Assembly (NCBI RefSeq): GCF_002288925.2
Contig: NW_022098004.1
Span: 9,270,348 to 9,334,347, forward strand
DNA: 64,000 nt
Direction: 5' to 3'
From: Delphinapterus leucas
Taxonomy: Eukaryota; Chordata; Mammalia; Artiodactyla; Monodontidae
Both the position numbers and the translations under genes were made by a program. The notes under the pieces were generated by a model. The model was not told where the DNA came from. It was given only the letters and a program-made list of their open reading frames with translations, and did no database searches. Below are positions 45,415-57,300 of this stretch, piece by piece. The first letter of the stretch is position 1, and every line of letters begins with the position of its first letter.

Positions 45415-48049
45415 ACATGAGTATGTGTCTATGTAGATTTTTTTTTCCTATTCAGTCTCCTAAGATACTAAATTTGAAAAAAAAAATCACTTACAAGCCA
45501 GCTTCTCATGGTACCTGGGACCACTGCCTAAATCCATAATATTATTCCTGATCACTCTGTCCTGGCCCTTTGTGTCCCAACAACAGTATTTCTAGTGGCC
45601 CAGACTGACTGCCCGTTTCATCACTGCATACCTTTCCCATGCTGATCCCTCTACAGCACCTTCCCTGGATACTCTCTTGCCTTAATAAGCCCCCATCTGT
45701 CTTCCCTCTTCTGGAAGAGACTTTCCCTCACTACTCGCCTTGTCCCACTAGAGATAAAGTTAGTCACTCCCTCTTGGTTACCTTGCATGCACCTGTTTTT
45801 CCATACAAAGCTCATTTTAATTTATTTGTTCCCGAGTCTGCCTTCCATAAAAGACTTTGAGCTCCTTGAGGGTAAGGAGTGAGCCCTAATTCTTCCTATA
45901 CCACCTGAGCTTATTAATACAGGATCTGACTCACCCGGAGCAGAAGCCCAGTAAATAATTGTCGAATGGATAGAAATATCCTTTCTAATACATAGCTTGA
46001 GGGAAGGAGTCACAGCGGGGAGAGAGGTGGTGCCCATCTTTCCTCCACCTCCTGCCAACCAGCAAAAACACACCCTTCAACCTTGAAAATGGACTTGAAA
46101 TTGAGAGAGAGCAAAGGTTGTCTTCCCTGTTTTGTTGCCCCAGTCTCTAGAAACTGATGCGCAGGAAGAGTTAACACAAACAACATCGAAGTGCTGGGGG
46201 GCATTTTATTGTCTGCCACATTCAAAAATGGGAATCGATCTTCATTCAACCAGTTTTGCCAAAGTTTCTGCGAAGCGGATATAGCAAGCGATAGGTGCCT
46301 TTCAGATCACCTGTGATTAAACTCACTGCATTTGTCTTCAAACAAAAGTGTTTTTTCCTCCCTGCCCGCAACATATAATTTTAGTCAGCTAACGCTAAAT
46401 TAGACACCCACTCAGATTTATTATGATAAGAACATTCAGTAAGCTAATTTCAAGATGATGACTCCTATAAATTCTTATAATTTATTATTTAGTACTTTGG
46501 TTTTTAATCATTAAGTACGTGAAGACTTTGTAGGTCAAACCTGTATTAATGAAGACGGTAAAATCTATTTTTCAAACTCTGCTCCTCACCCACCTTTCAA
46601 ATTGTAAATTAACAGAAATAGATTGAAACACACTTGTAAGAACAAAGGCAGTAATTGGGGGGTGGAGGTACTATCACCCCCAGTTGCCTAATTTTTCTAG
46701 GTAGATTGTCAATCATAGTTCCGACTTATTTAAGACACATCGTGCTGATTCTTTCAATGAAACAATGGAGTCCAAATCTGAGAAGGCGTTAGTTAGTTCA
46801 CTAAGAAAATAAAACCTGTAACCCATATTTACAGTGTTGTTAAAAAAACAAAGTTGTTCAAATATTAGCTGATACAATTTCATTAGGTTTTAATCTTAAC
46901 CCAATGCAGCCATTTTTTACTGCTTTTCTGTGAAGTGTTACAGCTTTAGAGATGCACAGACAGGAAGTTCTTAGGTATTAAGTAAATAAATATTTTAGAA
47001 AGCTGCCGATGTTACCTAAATGAGAGTCTTCTTTATTTCCCGAATTCACTGCCAAATTAGAACCTGTTTCATGATCATTTCAAACGTTCAGCGCTAAAAC
47101 ACTTAAGGTTTTATTGTGCTGAACAAAGGGATGCTTTCTGATCAACTGCATGCAAACAGTGAATAAAGTTACCTACACGGTGACAACTTTTCATTGCCCC
47201 TACAATAAAATTAATTTTTATTATGCTATAATACAAGCTCATCTTAAGCAATTTGAAAAATAGAGTGGAAAGAAGAACAATGCTCACCATGATACTTCTA
47301 ATTGAAAAAAAGTATCAGGATACCAAATGAGCCAAGTCTCCAATAGAGTTCACTACTATATAAAAACAATCATTTATATGCTGAGAAAAATCTAGAAGGT
47401 TACAGAGCAAAGTGATAATAGCGGTTATCTTTAGGGGACAGTACAACAGACAATTTTATTTTTCATTTCCTCTGCTCATTTTTGGATCTAATATTCTGGA
47501 AGTTCCGTTAGAAATAAAGAGGCATATGTTTGCATCCATAATATTGAAAGCATTTGAAATTACAATGGTGTCTGAATCTTCACATGATAGAGAGACAGTC
47601 AGTGGTCATTTTACCTGAAGACTTATTGCTGAGGCGGGGTCTACTGAATTATTACTCCGAGGACCGCTCACGGCATCTCTCGGTTCAGTGAAAACCTCCC
47701 TGGGATATACACATATGTTCACAGGCTGGGCTTCAAAACAGGAAGCCGGCTACATCCACCCACACCATGCTTTCAGAGTGCATGCTAAGTTACTTTGGAA
47801 GTTTCTTCCCCCCGCTCCTATCTACCTGGGGAGGGTTGAAGTATTGCAGGTTTTTAAATAAAATCATTGATGAGAAGAACACACAAAGATTCTGCCTCAC
47901 GGTTGGAAGGATTCATGAGGGATGGAGACCAGTGACGGGGTTGTAGCAAAGTGGGTTATAGAAAGCTTACTAAAACTGGATTTCTGGATTTTACTTGCCA
48001 TTAACTAAATAAATGAGAATAATGAGAATAATGAAAGTAACAGCGAAAA
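45411..48049. other. Repeat-poor AT-rich unique sequence, no gene recognised
   Basis: About 2.6 kb. The part 46300-47170 has many TAATT/ATTAA cores and no recognised repeat. A segment at about 47230-47480 resembles a decayed LINE 3' region (gttacagagcaaagtgataa ... gcggttatctttagggg). No exon was found. Confidence 0.45.
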
Positions 48050-48240
48050 TAGCACCTGCTATGTACTGTGAGTTGGCCACGGCTATGTGGAGCACTGAAT
48101 TAAGCATCTTACAGATCTTAGGTCCCCGCACTAACTAGATGAATGAGTCTCATTTTACAGAGGAGAAGACTTAGCTACAACTTCACTAATGATCTGAGTG
48201 TAACCTTAGGCCAGTCAACACTTGGTAGAGCTCAGATATA
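48050..48240 (-). repeat. MIR SINE, minus
   Basis: Contains gcacctgctatgtactgtg, gaattaagcatcttacagatc and gtctcattttacagaggag, then gacttagctacaacttcac, in reverse MIR order; diverged. Confidence 0.75.
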
Positions 48241-48479
48241 AACTGTACCATCGGACTCATCTCCTAGATGTCTTTTCATCATCAGGAGGAAGAAGCCTGC
48301 CGCCAACAACCTTTTGAGAAAGTGACAGATGCAGGGGGAAAATGGATTTATTAACTCGTAAAGGTTTCCATCCAAAAAATGTGTAATTGTTAAAATCATG
48401 GAATAGCTAAACACATTTACATACTTCTAATTGTTAAGCTTTTGGATCACGTATCCTGCAGGCAGTGCAGACAGGCTCT
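48241..48479. other. Unique noncoding sequence
   Basis: Nothing recognised. Confidence 0.4.
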
Positions 48480-48955
48480 GTGTTAATCACTGATGAGCAA
48501 CATACTACCCCGAAAATTAGCATCTTCTAAGTAAGAATTGAATATCTCATACACTTTTGGTAGGTCAAGCATTTAGGGGCAGTTTAGCTGGATGGTTTGG
48601 CTCAGGTTTGGTTTCAGCTGCAGCTATCTGAAGGCTTAACTGGGACTGGAGGACAGCACCCTCACCATGGCTGGCAAGTTAGTTCTGGCTGCTGGCTGGA
48701 GGCTTGAGCCCTTCACCACGTGGGCCTTGCCACAGGACAGCTTGAGCATCCTTGCAACATGGAGTCTAACTTCCCCCAGAGAAAGCAAGGCAGAAGTTTC
48801 AGTGTCTTTAAGTCCCTGAGCCTCAAGAGTCATGCTCTATCACTTCCCCCTGCCTGTCACATCCAGAGTAGGAGGGGACTATACAAAGTGCATGAAATCC
48901 AGGAGGTTAGGGTCTTTGGAGGCCACCTTAGAGGCTGGCCATCACAGGACCTCTT
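48480..48955 (+). mobile_element. Ancient LTR-like repeat (LTR33/ERVL-like, name uncertain)
   Basis: Blocks such as gatgagcaacatactaccccg, aaaattagcatcttctaag, gaaggcttaactgggactgg, ccttcaccacgtgggccttg and gaggccaccttagaggctgg follow a dispersed repeat. Its fresh copies read 'aacaaaccaccccaaaactt' near the start. A second copy lies at 52285-52775. The class is inferred from memory of its layout. Confidence 0.5.
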
Positions 48956-49484
48956 CTCCCGTGGTCTAGATGGCCCTAGGGCTGGGAAGTATATACGGTT
49001 GCACTCTGACATTTGAGCAACGAAATGAATTCAAAGTGGGTCAAATAGGAGAATGCAAAGTCACCTTGAGAAACACAAGGGCACCCAGTCCAAGTCACCC
49101 TGGATCTCAGGACCAGCAGTCCACAGGATTCGGAAAGTGCTGTGTTTCACAGAGCTGGGGGAGGAGTGAAGCTGAGAGGTTTGGGGAACTCCATTGGGTG
49201 TGGCTCCACAAGAGGATGTAGTGATGCTGCTGGAGGTGATAACGAAGAGTGCGGGTAACAGTATTGTAAAAAATGTGAGGAAGGAAAAAGACCCCAGTAT
49301 TTGAAAATTAATACATCACGTGTGAAAATACATTCATACATTAAATCCAACATGAGAACTCTTGAACATTTCATCTACAGCCTCTAAAATTGATAAGCTG
49401 GGCCCCAAACTTGAGGGTACCTCATCAGGAAAATGAAGAACCACTTTGTATTCGGGGTCACCTGGTATTCTGAGACTCACTGGG
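48956..49484. other. Unique noncoding sequence
   Basis: No gene or repeat recognised. Confidence 0.4.
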
Positions 49485-49630
49485 CTTCACCAAATATGTA
49501 CCAAGCACCTCTATGCGCCTGGCACTGTCCCAGGCCAGTGGACAAAGTAATGAGCATGACAGACAAGGTGCCCCAGATCCTAGTGGGGGAGATGGGCAAT
49601 AAACAAATACAAGTGTGCAGCATACCCATA
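49485..49630 (-). repeat. L2 3' end, minus
   Basis: Contains caagcacctctatgcgcctg, gcactgtcccaggccagtgg, taatgagcatgacagacaagg and agatcctagtgggggag, then caataaacaaatacaag. This is the standard reverse L2 order. Confidence 0.85.
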
Positions 49631-50644
49631 CCGTGAAATTATTAGGCTTGTTGTCTTCTGAGGCGACCAAGCTTTTGAGTCGTACAGCCAACTGACCTTT
49701 GCTTCAATTACCTGCCCATCAAGTAACGAACAATTCCATTTGGCTCAGTCCCTGTAATAATTCTACGGATAAAGAAACACTGTTGTTTCCAGTCAAATGA
49801 ATAAAAACATTTCAAACTTTGTCATAATTACGGTCCTCTTTGAAAATGACTGTTTTGGCAATCTGTTTATATATCCGTCTCTATGAGTTTGATTATTGTG
49901 AGTCTGGACCTGTCAGAAAGATCTGCTCCTTGGTGGGCTGACAAAATCTAATTCCTGAGTAAGCAAGCTTGAGGGTGAGATTCGTAATGTTAATGAACTC
50001 ACCAAGGTAAATACCACCTGGCAAGCTTCTAGAAAGTCAGCCACCTGGCTTTCATGGTCCACACCTGTCATCTTCTTTCAAAAGACAACTGACATTTTAT
50101 ACAGTAAAAAAAAATTGCCTCTAGAAACTATACAGAAAACACTATGCACAGACAAAACCAGGATACTAAGAGAGCCATGGTGTATATGTGACTGCCATCT
50201 TCTGATTCCTCATTCATGGGTGATATAAATAATTGATCACAGAAATCTTCTGGGTTGAGCCAATATGGCTTCCGAGCCCTGCTAACATGGTATCACAAAA
50301 AGACACTAACAATTGATCTGTGTTCGAAGATGGTGAGGCTCAAAGACCTGCGATATCAGTATGTGTTTGTCCCAATAAGATTGGGTTCTTTTGTAAATTG
50401 AGCCCTGAGTGCACACACTTTAGGTTCATAGGCACTGATGTAAGAGGAACAGAGAGATCCTGGGTGAGGCTTATCATGACGTAAGGCTTCAACAACAGTG
50501 AATGCAGATGGCGATAGACTTGATTAATAAGACGTAAGGGTGTGACACTACGGAACCGTAAGTAAAGGAGGGGAGGGAAATAAACAGCTTTATATACCAG
50601 GGTTTCATTTCAACATCGTTTTAAGAGGAAAGAACTATAAATAA
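49631..50644. other. Unique noncoding sequence
   Basis: No gene recognised. Confidence 0.4.
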
Positions 50645-50965
50645 TGCACATTCCCAATAACCGAAGCGTGGATAAGCTACAGGAACTTTCACTTAATAGC
50701 CTTTTATCTAGCTGATGTTTGGCATTCATAAAGACTATAACAGGTGAATGTACTTGTGCTATAATGTTAAGTGAAAAACTCAGGATACAGCATCAAATAT
50801 AATACAGTATCAATAATGGTGTGAAAAAAAAAATAAACCCGGTCATGGGGGGTATAAATGGGACTAACTGAATATTGACTCTGGTTGTTGTCTCAATGAT
50901 GACACATTAGCTAAGTATTATTATTTTTTCTAGTCTTCCTCCTTCCTTTTTTTCTGTCATTTCCT
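50645..50965 (+). mobile_element. Decayed LINE 3' region (L1M-like)
   Basis: Contains cccaataaccgaagcgtgg, ataagctacaggaactttc, tgctataatgttaagtgaaa, aactcaggatacagcatc and ctctggttgttgtctcaatg. The same ordered pattern occurs in old LINE 3' ends. Family is uncertain. Confidence 0.5.
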
Positions 50966-52284
50966 GTTTGGTATTTTATACACACAGACACAAACACACA
51001 GAAACTGGTAGTGGAAACTGAAGAAGTCAAGTTCCCACTCTTCTTTCTATGAGGTCCCTTGCATTTGGTAGCAAAAAAGCGAACTTCCTCCTTTCCTCAC
51101 TGCATCGAGATTAAAAATCTAGTCTGGTGAGAAAAACAAAAGCGTACTTCGTCATTAAGTTTGCCAAGAAGGGCCCTTCTCAAAATGTGGCTGTGGTTTT
51201 TGACAACGCCGTGTGATTTCAAAGTTCCTAAGAATCCATGCATGAATCAGTGGCAGTCTAGTCATGGTTGATTGCTCCCCATGGTAGAAGAGGTTTGCGT
51301 TGACCCCTGACTGTGTGGACAGAAGGGTGGCTGGGCTGAGAGACCTGCATACTTAATGATCAGTTACTACACAGATTATGTCTTCTATGGGGCACCAAGT
51401 AGACTCTGGGCAGCTGTGCCCGGGGTGCTGACCCTCCTCCGGGCGACCAAGCCCTTCGCACCAGGGTGTCCACCTGTCCTACTGCTGCTCGAGGGAACTG
51501 TGCCTTTGTGAGTTATTTCAGCGTTTGCACCTTCACCACTAAATGGAAATACAACCATGACTAGCAGAAAGAGAAGTACACTAACTTGTCGGCAAGAATT
51601 TAAAATTGTGCTAAATAGATGCATCAGGTCGTTAAGGAAACAGAGAATCTAGGAGGAGGGGAGAAATGTACAGGCCTCTGTCTAACTCCCATCTATTTTG
51701 GGAGTCTCCTCGATGAGACTCAGAGCTGGTGGTTCAAGCTCATCACTACTTTTACTGGTAGGAGGAGAGCAGACAGATCAAGGCTTCGCTTTCTGCTTCG
51801 GGGTCAGCCCTAGGCAAATCTGTTAATTAGGCTAAATCTGGCCTGCTTAGATACTCTTCAGCTTTCCTGCTCTGCACCCTCTCCCCTCTCTCCTCCAGGA
51901 CAGGCTCCCTGTACCCTTAGGCGATCCCAGATAAAGAACTTTCCATTCCCCAGTGTTTACACTGCTCACTCCACCTGAAGTCCTGTATCTATTGAGCTAG
52001 GTCTCTACCTTGGTGTGAGCTGACAAGTACAGAGTCTTACACTTCCAACAGGGGTTCTTTCTGAAGGCGCTGATCCAGACCAAAGGACTGGTTCCAACAG
52101 TTGGCAAACACCATCCGTTTAGTTAGATTGGCTGGGAAGGTATTCGGGGGCAAAGAGAACTTGAAGCTTTTCTCAAAAATAACAACAATCGATAACTAAA
52201 AGTGGCACGTATTCAGAACGCAATCTGCAAATGGGATACTGTGCTACTTGTTTTCCACACATTATCTCCAAGTCTCCTGTATTC
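50966..52284. other. Unique noncoding sequence, no gene recognised
   Basis: About 1.3 kb. A MIR-like scrap in minus orientation lies at 52205-52280. Otherwise nothing is recognised. Confidence 0.45.
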
Positions 52285-52775
52285 ACCAGCATTTGCTGTG
52301 TAACAAACCACCACAGAACTCAGTGGGTAAAACAGTAACAACTTTTTATATAAAAAGTTCATGATTCTGTGCATGGGCTGAGTTCTTTCTCTGGTGTAGA
52401 CTGTCTTGACTGATCTCTGCCGGGCTCACTCTTGTGTCTGGGGTCATCTGTTGGCTTGGTTAGTAGCTGGATGACCCCAAGAATGGTCTCACTCGTGTAC
52501 CTGGAGGTTGGTAGGCTATCTATACTAGGGCAACTTGGCTCCCTACATGTGGCCCCTCATGCTCCGGTGGTCTGGCTCAGGCTCGCGCCTGTGGTGGTCT
52601 CAGGTTCCTATGCAACAAGGGAGCGAGCCCCAATATCTAAATGCTTTTCATGCCTGTGCTTGTAGTATTTCTGCTAAGGTCCCATTGGTCAATGCAAGTC
52701 ACTTGGTCAACCTGATTTAAGTGGTGGACAAACAGAAGCCACCTCTTAATGGGGGGATGAGCGACATCACATAGG
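52285..52775 (+). mobile_element. Ancient LTR-like repeat, second copy (LTR33/ERVL-like)
   Basis: Contains tgctgtgtaacaaaccacca, cagaactcagtgggtaaaac, tctggggtcatctgttggc, gatgaccccaagaatggtc, catgtggcccctcatgctcc, cattggtcaatgcaagtcac and cacctcttaatgggggga. It is better preserved than the copy at 48.5 kb. Terminal repeats of an intact provirus are not present. Confidence 0.6.
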
Positions 52776-52997
52776 ATGGGTGGGGATACAGTGGAGGGAA
52801 AAACTGTTTTTCTTTCTTTTTTAAAAAAATAATCTACTATCTTTACAATCTACCATACCTTCCCCAAACCCTAAATTGTGGGTGTACAGAAGAGCAAAGT
52901 GAGACTTAGAATGGTCAAATGACATCCCCAAGAAAAGCGAGACTGTGTTGGACTGGAATCAGGTATGAACTCGTATTTTAAAAACATATATATTTCG

Positions 52998-53410
52998 GGG
53001 ACTTCCCTGGCGGTCCAGTGGTTGAGACTTCGCCTTCCAGCGCAGGGGGTGCGGGTTCAATCCCTGGTCGGGGAGCTAAGATCCCACATGCCTCGTGGCC
53101 AAAAAACCAAAACATAAAACAGAAGCAATACTGTAACAAATTCAATAAAGACTTAAAAAATGGTCCACATCAGGGCTTCCCTGGTGGCGCAGTGGCTGAG
53201 AGTCCGCCTGCCGATGCAGGGGACGCGGGTTCGTGCCCCGGTCCGGGAAGATCCCACATGCCGCGGAGCTGAGCCTGCGCATCCGGAGCCTGCGCTCCGC
53301 AACGGGAGAGGCCACAGCAGTGAGAGGCCCGCTTACCGCAAAAAAAAAAAAAAAAAAAAGGTCCACATCAAAAAAAATCTAAAAAAAACACAAAACATAT
53401 AAATATATAT
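52998..53410 (+). mobile_element. CHR-type SINE, 'gggacttccc' form, host of a nested SINE
   Basis: The body is 52998-53172 and continues at 53371 to about 53410. Head gggacttccctggcggtccag, B-box region gcgggttcaatccctggtcg, then aactaag-like gctaagatcccacatgcc and the specific tail ttcaataaagacttaaaaaa, tggtccacatca. The target duplications are near 52980-52995 (aaaaacatatatattt) and 53411-53425 (aaacacatatatatt). Confidence 0.9.
53162..53370 (+). mobile_element. CHR-type SINE, short form, nested, with an internal deletion
   Basis: The body is 53173-53359. Head gggcttccctggtggcgcag and a 20-nt A tail. The duplication ggtccacatca is perfect at 53162-53172 and 53360-53370. The copy lacks about 25 bp of the arm: cgcggagc passes straight to tgagcctgcg, whereas copies at 33.8 kb and 44.3 kb have ggctgg...ggccgc between. 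Confidence 0.95.
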
Positions 53411-53491
53411 AAACACATATATATTTTATATGGATTGGAATCAGGACTGCATTGGATTGGAATCAGGTATGAACTCATATTTTAAAATATA

Positions 53492-53534
53492 TATTATAAA
53501 TATGTATTTATATTATAAATACATATTTATAATA
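53492..53534. repeat. 43-nt perfect AT-rich palindrome
   Basis: Arms of 21 bp at 53492-53512 and 53514-53534 are exact reverse complements around one T at 53513. All but two base pairs are A:T. It lies in a wider AT-rich stretch (53400-53640) and can in principle extrude a hairpin. Confidence 0.95.
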
Positions 53535-54093
53535 AAGACTTTAATACTATAAATATACAAACGCATAAAAATAATACTTTGTTTAAATATAAATACCTTA
53601 AAATATATAACATACACCCACACAGAGTAATAAGTAAAGATATATAAGTACGCATGAGTTAGTATACCTACATATACTTCCAGACTCTGCCCACTGAGAG
53701 GTCCTAGAAGCAATGATACTGCAGTAGTAATGAGCACACCTAGCACCCAGATCTTGGTTTCTAAATATCATTCTCCAGTAAATGGAACCAAGGCTCCCTG
53801 GAAAAGGAGTTAACTCCAAGAATGGGACAGAGAAAGACAAGATGACATGTAGCATCCCACAGTGCCGAAAGGTAAGGAAGTGCTCAAAAAATGATGGGGC
53901 ACGTTGGAAGGGTACAGGAGCCAACCTGCAAGAGCTCTCATTGGTCAAAGCTGGTCAAATGATATAACAGTATTATTATATTATGCCCTATAGAACAAAA
54001 TAAACATATGTGTCCATACTGATATGAATGAATAAATAATTAAATAAATGAAGAACGGACAGCCTTCCATAGAGAGGAATTCTGATTCATAAA
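53535..54093. other. AT-rich and decayed noncoding sequence
   Basis: No gene recognised. The stretch ending at 54093 may belong to the same ancient repeat that continues after the L1. Confidence 0.4.
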
Positions 54094-54378
54094 TGCAGAA
54101 GGAAAACAACTTATGGTTACCAAAGGGGAATGGCGGGGAGGGACAAATTAGGAGTTTGGGATTGACATATACAAACTACTATATATAAAAGAGATAACCA
54201 ATGAGGACCTACTGTATAGCACAGGGAACTCTACTCAATATTCTGTAATAACTTATCAGGGAAAAGAATCTGAAAAAATATATATATGTATGTATAACTG
54301 AATCACTGTGCTGTACACCTGAACTACCACAACAGCGTACATCAACTATATTTCAATAAAAAATAAAATAAAATAAAT
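54094..54378 (+). mobile_element. L1 3' end (3'UTR), 5'-truncated
   Basis: Contains acttatggttaccaaagg, actactatatataaaagag, gaggacctactgtatagcac, gaatcactgtgctgtacacc and tatttcaataaaaaataaa with a poly-A/TAAA tail. It is homologous to the L1 pieces at 7.4 kb and 60.7 kb. Only a weak duplication (ataaatg) is visible. Confidence 0.88.
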
Positions 54379-55115
54379 GTGGACATGAGGGAAATGGAAA
54401 ATTATCATTGGAACACCATAATATTAACTGTTTCAGGCAAGATCCATAGATAGACGCTAAAATTAACGGATGAAAATGTGAAGAGAAATAGTCTCAAAGT
54501 ACCTCCTCTCAAGATATGTATTAATTACAAAGGGGAAAACAGTAACTTTCAAGTGCATAAATCCAGCAGACAACACTTTAGCCAAGAGATCAAGGTTAAC
54601 GTCACCAGGAATGAGACATTTTCATGCCATGTACCATCTGATATGATGGGCTGAGCAGGGCAAACCGCGTCTGTGTATTCTTGCCAAAAATACATAAACT
54701 CCATCTAATCAGGAGAAAACATCAAACAAACCCAACTTGAGGATGTTCTACAAAATAATTCACCAGACTCTTCAAAATGTCAAGGTCATTTAAAAAAGAA
54801 TAATATTAATGAAGACCGAGAAACTATCACAGATCAGAGGAGACAGGTGAGACATGACAATAAATGCAGAGTGGTACCTGGGTTGAATCCTGGAACAGTA
54901 AAAGAACCCGAGTGGAAACATCAGTGAAATGCAAATGAAGTGTTAGTTGAGTTGCGTTAATAGCACTGCACTAATGTGAGTTTCTAAGTGCGGAAAAACG
55001 CATCATGTTCGTATTAGCAGGAGCTGGGTGAAGGGTGCATGGGAGTTCTCTGCACTATTTTTGTGACTTTTCTGTAAGCTGAAATTTATTTCAAAACAAA
55101 AAATTAAAATAACAA
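54379..55115. repeat. Possible ancient interspersed repeat, family unassigned
   Basis: The run cccaacttgaggatgttctac, aaaataattcaccagactc, tcttcaaaatgtcaaggtca, caataaatgcagagtggtacc and gggttgaatcctggaacag is a pattern I have met in dispersed old repeats. I cannot name the family. No coding frame survives. Confidence 0.4.
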
Positions 55116-57261
55116 ACAAACGAAAACCCAACTTCCCCAAGGTCATAGCTCCTTGCGGTTGCTTAAATTCAAGCCCAGTTGTGCCTGGTCCCCCCCGTCT
55201 ATGCTTTTTTTTTCACTCTGCCATGCTTTCCCCATCCACCCTGCACAGACTGCAGCCTCAGAATTGGTTAAGACTGGACTAGGACACCCCTTCCAAATGA
55301 ATTATTTTATGGGGAAAATCCGGCGGCACAGTTAGGCATAAACCCATTTACTTCAAATGGGGAAAATGAGGCAGAGGCTCATTAAAATGTACATTGAGGA
55401 TATCCGCTCTCAGCTCAATGTCCCAACCGCCTGGATATGCCACTTCATAATGTCGTTTCTTGATTCCCTGAAACTGTTAAATTAGTACAGCACTACACAT
55501 CTCAACCTTCAACCATATTGTCACTTAAAATGAGCATCTGGAAGGCCATCCTTCCGGGAATATTAGTTACCTTGTCCATTACTTACTTAATCACAGCTTG
55601 CAGTTATTTTTGCCTTGTGGAGGCTGACTATAAATTATGGGCTACAACACAGCAAAGCCACACTTAGCAAATTATATGGCATGGGAAAACCCTTGCTTTG
55701 GAGCAAAAATTACATATTTCTTTAAATATATGTTTTAGCAAATATTATATTAAGCCTATAAAACAAAATCCATGAGCACATTTTGTGGCCTGTAGGACAT
55801 ATTGGACAACTGACTCAGTCTCCGGCCCACTCCTAAATGGGGGCTGGAATGGAGAGGTCCTATTTGAATTCACGTCGGTAAGGCCCATGGTCAGTGCATT
55901 TCTACTTGCAGATCAATATGATGAAAGGCTAGAAATCTTCTTGGTCGTGGCACGTGATGCAGTAAATAAATTAGCCAAACGGTCTTAAATTTCATTTTGA
56001 GCAGAAGTAGCACGCTAATAGGTACTGTTTTCTCACTGTTAGGAATGGGTCCCTTTCCTTTTTTTTTTTTTTTCTTTTTTTAAAGAAGCCCACCGAAGTA
56101 CCTTGGGACTGGATAAAAATGGCAGCAAGATAAAAAGAAAGTGCATGGATGCAGGGTTATTAGCCAGGAGGAGACAACGACCCTTTGGAATGAAGCTTGT
56201 CCATTTGTCTGTAGCTCTGCCAAGCGCTTCGTTGGGCTGTGTCCGCTGGGCTGGAAATGGTCTTTTAGGCTTGTAAAGGAAGTTAGACTTCGTGCCTCAG
56301 TGGGCCAATCTCTGTTGCTGTGAAGGCCGAATATCCTAAGGTCAGCCACCATCCGCTCGGATCTCTTGGTGGATGGTCCCTGGTGGGCTGGAGTGAGGTC
56401 ATCAGGCCAGCTCATGCAACGACATTGCTAGCCAAGGCTGCAGGCAGCTCCAGCCAGGGCCACACAAGATCTATGCAAGTAGGAGGGCTCTGGGGTTCCC
56501 GGATGTAGCTTGTAAGGCAGCCAGTTGCCCAGCTGAAAAGTCTGCAAGACCTTGCTTTAAAAACGTATGTTTTAATTTGAGGATATTAATTACATGGAAG
56601 TGATTTGACTCCATGATTTATAACCCCGCCAGAGTTCTGCGGTCTCTCCCTCCATATGTGCCGCTGCCATTTTCCCTTTTGTATACCTATCATTTCCCAT
56701 TGTTTATCTTTCCTGATTGATGTTCGGGCTCGGGATGTTTTCCATTATGAGATTCAAAATTATCACTGGTAATAGAGAAGGCTTCCCTATTATCTTCAGT
56801 GAGACTGCCCAAATTATTCATTGTAGCCTACTGGTACCACACCGCAGGAAAAGAAGAATTTATTTCCCGTCCCAGGCATATGGTAGATAAGAGGATGTAT
56901 TTATTTCTCCATGTTTAAAAAGGATTAAGCTTGGAAAAAATAAATATCACTTACGCTGTCAGTAAGCAGAACTTTATGGTTCTGAGTTTAGAGGGCCTCT
57001 CTTGGGCTAGGATAGCAAATCTAAACCCTGGTTTTAAAAAGAGGGGGAGGATAAGGAGGTAGAGAATCAATTACGGTTTTACTTGGCTAAATAAATGAAC
57101 GCTACGTATATTTCAACGATTATACTGGTCTACCAGGCACCCAGTACCGCCTTGGACCGCCACGTTAAATAACGCATCGCCTTATTTATAAAAACGTTAC
57201 TGAATTCCAACAGTCCTTGACCCCTGGCTATTTCGAGAGCGCGCTGAATACATCATCTGGG
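55116..57261. other. Repeat-poor unique sequence, no gene recognised
   Basis: About 2.1 kb. The only low-complexity part is a T run at 56059-56090. Frames reach 111 codons without family resemblance. Several AT-rich patches (55600-55700, 56560-56800) look unlike decayed repeats and could be conserved noncoding DNA. Confidence 0.45.
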
Positions 57262-57300
57262 TTTTGCCTAATTACACATAATTAGGAAATGTAATTACTC
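57262..57300. promoter_or_regulatory. Cluster of three TAATTA homeodomain-type sites
   Basis: Exact TAATTA hexamers lie at 57269-57274, 57279-57284 and 57292-57297, spaced 10 and 13 bp apart. TAATTA is the preferred core of many homeodomain proteins and of paired-type dimers. No promoter is seen nearby, so a distal enhancer role is inference. Confidence 0.35.

Larger units (their letters stand above)
52942..53495. repeat. Direct duplication of about 50 bp split by a SINE insertion
   Basis: The copy actg-ttgga-tggaatcaggtatgaactc-tattttaaaa occurs at 52942-52994 and again at 53446-53495 with about four differences. Removing the SINE complex brings the two copies to a period of about 75 bp. 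A third ggattggaatcagg sits between them (53432-53445). It is therefore a short tandem duplication older than the SINE. Confidence 0.7.
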
